NCBI GenBank assembly: GCA_965120355.1
Contig: CBCPMX010000099.1
Location: forward strand, 6,034 to 70,033
Length of the DNA: 64,000 nt
Source of the DNA: CBCPMX01 sp965120355
GTDB taxonomy: Bacteria > Bacillota > Clostridia > Oscillospirales > Oscillospiraceae
Reading direction: 5' to 3'
The notes under the pieces are model-generated. The model was not told the origin of the DNA. It was given only the letters and a program-made list of their open reading frames with translations, and did no database searches. Position numbers and translations under genes: made by a program. The first letter of the stretch is position 1. Each line of letters starts with the position of its first letter. Shown here piece after piece: positions 60,979-64,000 of this stretch.

Positions 60979-61866
60979 ATGAATCAGAATCTTTCGTTCC
61001 ATCAGCGGGTGGCCAACGTGGTGGCCGGCCAAAAGGTGGAGGAATTCAAGGCCCGCCACGCATATCTGCATGGCATGAATTACGGCCGCGAGGAATACGG
61101 CACATTCTGGCTCCGCTCAGACAACTCCACCTTTGGCCATACGTTTGGCCGGATGATGGGCTTTCAGGAATTGGTGCCGGCGCATTTTGGCAAGCCCTTG
61201 TCCGCATCCCCCTTTGGCGGCGGCGCCCCCGACGGCGGTATGGACCCCGGAGACGGCGGAATGCCCTTTGACAAGGGCAGCGCCGAGCGGCACGACCGGC
61301 CTCAGACTATGGAGGAGAAATTCGGCAAGCTGAATCTCTACGGACACAACGACCACGGCACTTTTGGCCAGTCATGTCATGTGCTGGCTTCTCCCGTCAT
61401 TGAGGTGGCAGACGATGGAAAATCTGCCCGCAGCTATTATATGACGCCTGGAACCATGATGGGCGTCAATGGCCGCAACGGCGGCCGGTCCGGCGGTTGG
61501 CTCTGGGAGCGGTACGGTTCCGACTTTGTCTACCGCGATGGGCGCTGGTGGTGGTTCCATGAGCAGGTCTGTCCCGATCTGGCGGATGCCTACGATGCCA
61601 CCAACTGGGCGCAGGATCGGTTCCGTGGCTATCTGGACGGCACGCTGCAGGTGGGCAACTGCTCCGGGCCACCCCGCAGCGGCATTTCCGATCTGCGCGC
61701 GGCGCATAACGATGTGAGCATTGTGCAGACAGTCCAGGACACGGTCCCGGCCCCGGAACCGTATGAAAAACTGGATGAGGAACACACCTATTCTCCCGGC
61801 TGCAGCGAATTTGAAGATATTTATATCTACCCGTCCAGCAAGGGGTTTGGCGATTATCTGTATTAA
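60979..61866 (+). CDS. NTF2/SnoaL-like protein 3
   Basis: A 295-residue third member. RMMGFQELVPAHFG and EVADDGKSARSYYMTPGTMMG give the strands, and WERYGSDFVYRDGRWWWFHEQVCPDL is the family strand (compare DGQWKIWH). A Gly/Pro/Asp-rich insert (about 75-110, SPFGGGAPDGGMDPGDGGMP) is unique to it. GGGGAGG precedes the ATG. It is the last NTF2-like gene; the flavoprotein gene starts 279 bases later with no terminator that would clearly part them. Confidence 0.77.
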   Translation: MNQNLSFHQRVANVVAGQKVEEFKARHAYLHGMNYGREEYGTFWLRSDNSTFGHTFGRMMGFQELVPAHFGKPLSASPFGGGAPDGGMDPGDGGMPFDKGSAERHDRPQTMEEKFGKLNLYGHNDHGTFGQSCHVLASPVIEVADDGKSARSYYMTPGTMMGVNGRNGGRSGGWLWERYGSDFVYRDGRWWWFHEQVCPDLADAYDATNWAQDRFRGYLDGTLQVGNCSGPPRSGISDLRAAHNDVSIVQTVQDTVPAPEPYEKLDEEHTYSPGCSEFEDIYIYPSSKGFGDYLY

Positions 61867-62145
61867 CACCCAGCCGCCGCGCGGAAGCGAATGCTTCCGT
61901 GCGGCGGATTTTTTACGGGAAAGGCGCAGTTTTTGATAAGATAACTGCAATTATGGGCGTTGCCGGCAGCGCGGGGCAGTGATAGGATAGGAGCAGACAA
62001 AAAGGCCTACACGCACCGTCTTCGCCGTGGACGGAGGGTTACCCCAATCATTGTGGATGCCGCGGAACCTTTGTCCCACGGCGCTTGCCGGTGTTTTGTT
62101 TGCCTGTTCAAAACGGATTTGGATTGCGTAAAAGGAGAGTTTCAA

Positions 62146-63810
62146 ATGGCATATCAGATTGAACAGAGTCTTTGCAGCTGCTGCCACCGGTGCCGGGTGG
62201 AGTGCCCCGTGGGCGCCATTCGCTTCAAGGGCAGCAAGTATTGGATCGACCCGGACAAGTGTATCGGCTGCGGCCACTGCGCCGAGGTCTGCCACAACGA
62301 TGTAATTTCTGACCCGGATGTGCCGGCGGTCCCTGTGCCTCACGGGACGATTCACAAGCGGTGCCAGGTGCTGGTCATTGGCGGCGGCGCCTCCGGCATG
62401 GCGGCGGCAGCGCGGGCTGCATCTCTGGGTAAGCAGGTGCTGGTGCTGGAGAAAAACAAAGAGGCCGGCGGCTCCGCCTGGTACGCCCATGTATTCCGCA
62501 GCCATTGGTCCAGATGGCACGAGGCGGCCGGCATGACTGACCCCAGAGACGATGTCTACACCGAATTTATGCGCCAGACCGAGGGGCATGTCAATGGCAA
62601 GCTGGTTCGCCGGATGCTGGACGCGGACGCGGACTTCATCAACTGGCTCATTGACGAGCACGACCTGGGCAAGGATTTTACCTTCGGCCCGCAGCCCTTC
62701 GGCGGCTATGGCCTGGTCTGCAATTACGACTGGCCTTACAACCATAAGCGCATCGATACCACCATCGGCCCCGGCGGCACCGGTTGGTACATGGTGAGTA
62801 AGCTGCTGGAGATTTTGCTGAAAAACGGCGGCGAGGTGCTCTATCGGACACAGGCGGTCAAACTGGTGACCGACAGCACGGGGCGGGTTACCAAGGTTCT
62901 GGCCAGAGATCCCGGCGGAGATGTGGAGATCAGCTGCGAGGCATGTATTGTGGCAGCTGGCGCTTTCTCCCGGAACAAGGACTTGATGAAAAAGTTCAAT
63001 CCCGCATTCTATTCCGACGACCCGAATGACGAGGATGTGCACGTCTTCACCTGCGCCACCTGCACCGGCGACGGTATCACCATGTGTGAGGAGCTGGGGG
63101 CAGACATCGACTATGTCAACGCCCGGGCCGGTATGTTCGGCCCCATGCGCCACCCCTTCGGTACGGCGTCTATCGCCGCCGGGGCCAACCGCTACGGTGT
63201 GGATGTGGACCGCAACGGAGACCGGTTCAGCGACGGCGGCGTGCCCTCGGTGGTCAGTCCTCTGGCAAACACACCGGGCCGGATGGTCTGGCATGTGGTG
63301 GACGAAGCCGCTGTGGAGCGGGCCGAAAAGGAGTCCATGGGCCGCGCCCCCGATGTAATTGGCATTGACATGGACGCCATCTATGCCAATTGGCGGGAGG
63401 AATTGGAGACGGAAATCCAATGGGGCACCATGTGCAAGGCTAGTACCCTGGAGGCACTGGCGGAGGCCATGGGCATTCCCGCCCAGAAGCTCCAGGCCGC
63501 CGTAGACGCCTATAACAGCGATCCCAACAAGCGCTGTCCCATTGGCGAGGGTCCCTACTACGCCGTGAAGCTGAAGATGTTCCACGAAAACGCCATTGGC
63601 GGCATTGTCATTGACGAGAATATGAATGTCCTGCGGGGCGGCCGCCCGGTGCCCGGCCTGTACGCCGTGGGCGATAACACCAGAGGCGACATGGTGGCCG
63701 GCCCGGTGGGGATGATCTACATCGAGGGCACCATTTCCGCGCTGACCTTTGCCCTGTGCAGCGGATATTTGGCCGGTGTGGAGGCCGCTGGGTATCTGGA
63801 CGCGCAATAA
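62146..63810 (+). CDS. Ferredoxin-fused FAD-dependent oxidoreductase (FAD_binding_2 family)
   Basis: A 554-residue flavoprotein. Residues 10-50 hold two [4Fe-4S] motifs: Cys10, 13, 16, 20 and Cys39, 42, 45, 49. A Rossmann FAD motif follows (VLVIGGGASGMAAAARAASLG, GGGASG at 79-84) and the C-terminal FAD segment is GLYAVGDNTRGDMVAG. The fumarate-reductase-type GANRLGGNA segment with its catalytic Arg is replaced, so another substrate is likely. The start ATG 62146 follows AAAGGAG. Context with three NTF2-like proteins suggests one pathway. Confidence 0.85.
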   Translation: MAYQIEQSLCSCCHRCRVECPVGAIRFKGSKYWIDPDKCIGCGHCAEVCHNDVISDPDVPAVPVPHGTIHKRCQVLVIGGGASGMAAAARAASLGKQVLVLEKNKEAGGSAWYAHVFRSHWSRWHEAAGMTDPRDDVYTEFMRQTEGHVNGKLVRRMLDADADFINWLIDEHDLGKDFTFGPQPFGGYGLVCNYDWPYNHKRIDTTIGPGGTGWYMVSKLLEILLKNGGEVLYRTQAVKLVTDSTGRVTKVLARDPGGDVEISCEACIVAAGAFSRNKDLMKKFNPAFYSDDPNDEDVHVFTCATCTGDGITMCEELGADIDYVNARAGMFGPMRHPFGTASIAAGANRYGVDVDRNGDRFSDGGVPSVVSPLANTPGRMVWHVVDEAAVERAEKESMGRAPDVIGIDMDAIYANWREELETEIQWGTMCKASTLEALAEAMGIPAQKLQAAVDAYNSDPNKRCPIGEGPYYAVKLKMFHENAIGGIVIDENMNVLRGGRPVPGLYAVGDNTRGDMVAGPVGMIYIEGTISALTFALCSGYLAGVEAAGYLDAQ

Positions 63811-63818
63811 CGGGTTTT

Positions 63819-63862
63819 GGGCCGTGAAACGGAGGGATTCCTCCGTTTCACGGCCCCTTTTG
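63819..63862 (+). terminator. Terminator after the flavoprotein gene
   Basis: GGGCCGTGAAACGGAGG (63819-63835) pairs with CCTCCGTTTCACGGCCC (63840-63856), then CTTTTGT. Confidence 0.9.
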
Positions 63863-63863
63863 T

Positions 63864-63995
63864 CTGTGGGGAAGCATCCGCAGCGCAGCCGCTTCCCCGG
63901 ATCGGGAGCAGGCCCCGGTCATCCACACCGACGGGCTGACAGCGCAGCAGGCAGAGACCCTGGTGCGCCTGGTGGACGCCATGCGGGAGGCATGA
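63864..63995 (+). other. Short open frame at the right edge, possible gene fragment
   Basis: An open frame after the terminator reads APVIHTDGLTAQQAETLVRLVDAMREA before a stop at 63993-63995. It has no start codon or ribosome binding site, and resembles a protein C-terminus, so it may be a remnant or chance frame. Confidence 0.25.
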
Positions 63996-64000
63996 AAAAA

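Noticed and set aside
61951..63807. A 618-codon open frame opposite the ferredoxin-flavoprotein
   Set aside because: Its low-complexity His/Gly/Val-rich translation is the shadow of the real gene; no ribosome binding site.

Overview
The window is about 64 kb of GC-rich, gene-dense DNA from a spore-forming Clostridia, most likely a gut bacterium of the Oscillospiraceae (Flavonifractor, Lawsonibacter and Oscillibacter relatives). The grounds are a complete spoIIIAA-AH operon, spmA/spmB, Spo0A-type boxes, Clostridia-type small proteins, strong AGGAGG ribosome binding sites with frequent GTG and TTG starts, and near-consensus sigma-A promoters. The genus is inferred from gene content, not demonstrated.

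Layout. 1-2.2 kb: a nitrilase-family amidase coupled to a flavin-binding protein, then a yybP-ykoY (Mn2+) riboswitch and mntP. 2.4-7.7 kb: spoIIIAA-AH, then an Asp23 protein. 7.9-18.4 kb: an orphan Imm5-like gene, then nusB, a TsaD paralogue, xseA, xseB, ispA, dxs, tlyA, nadK, argR and recN, the conserved Firmicutes block but without accBC, folD, spoIVB or spo0A. 18.6-24.4 kb: an amidohydrolase, purA, a YerC-like regulator, a methyltransferase, hslO and a four-gene tRNA operon (Val, Asp, Phe, Gly). 24.6-34.1 kb: HAD phosphatase, rqcH, mrnC, a secreted CHAP-SLH protein, guaB, GNAT, YbaK, a DAHP synthase behind an aromatic leader-peptide attenuator, and a GDPD. 34.2-46 kb: spmBA, an AbrB-like regulator, rsmI, a methyltransferase, ferredoxin, a large phosphodiester glycosidase-SLH protein, THF-riboswitch-controlled folT, GNAT, a divergent PRPP synthetase and several small proteins. 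46.1-58.8 kb: tRNA-Pro, comEC, holA, rnmV, HD hydrolase, a DUF6514 gene with three Spo0A-type boxes, a feoA-feoB fusion, a decayed TIM-barrel gene, proA, proB and a CNNM transporter. 59.4-63.8 kb: three NTF2/SnoaL-like proteins and a ferredoxin-flavoprotein in one apparent operon.

Most genes are housekeeping. The most notable elements are the aroF leader (26-residue peptide with seven aromatic codons, mutually exclusive hairpins and an intrinsic terminator), the NTF2-like/flavoprotein operon (a likely reductive or dehydrating pathway for an unknown substrate, reminiscent of but not equal to bile-acid 7-dehydroxylation genes), the Spo0A boxes ahead of the DUF6514 gene, two metabolite riboswitches, and two gene remnants. 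All computations needed to confirm these (profile searches, covariance models, RNA folding) could not be run here.
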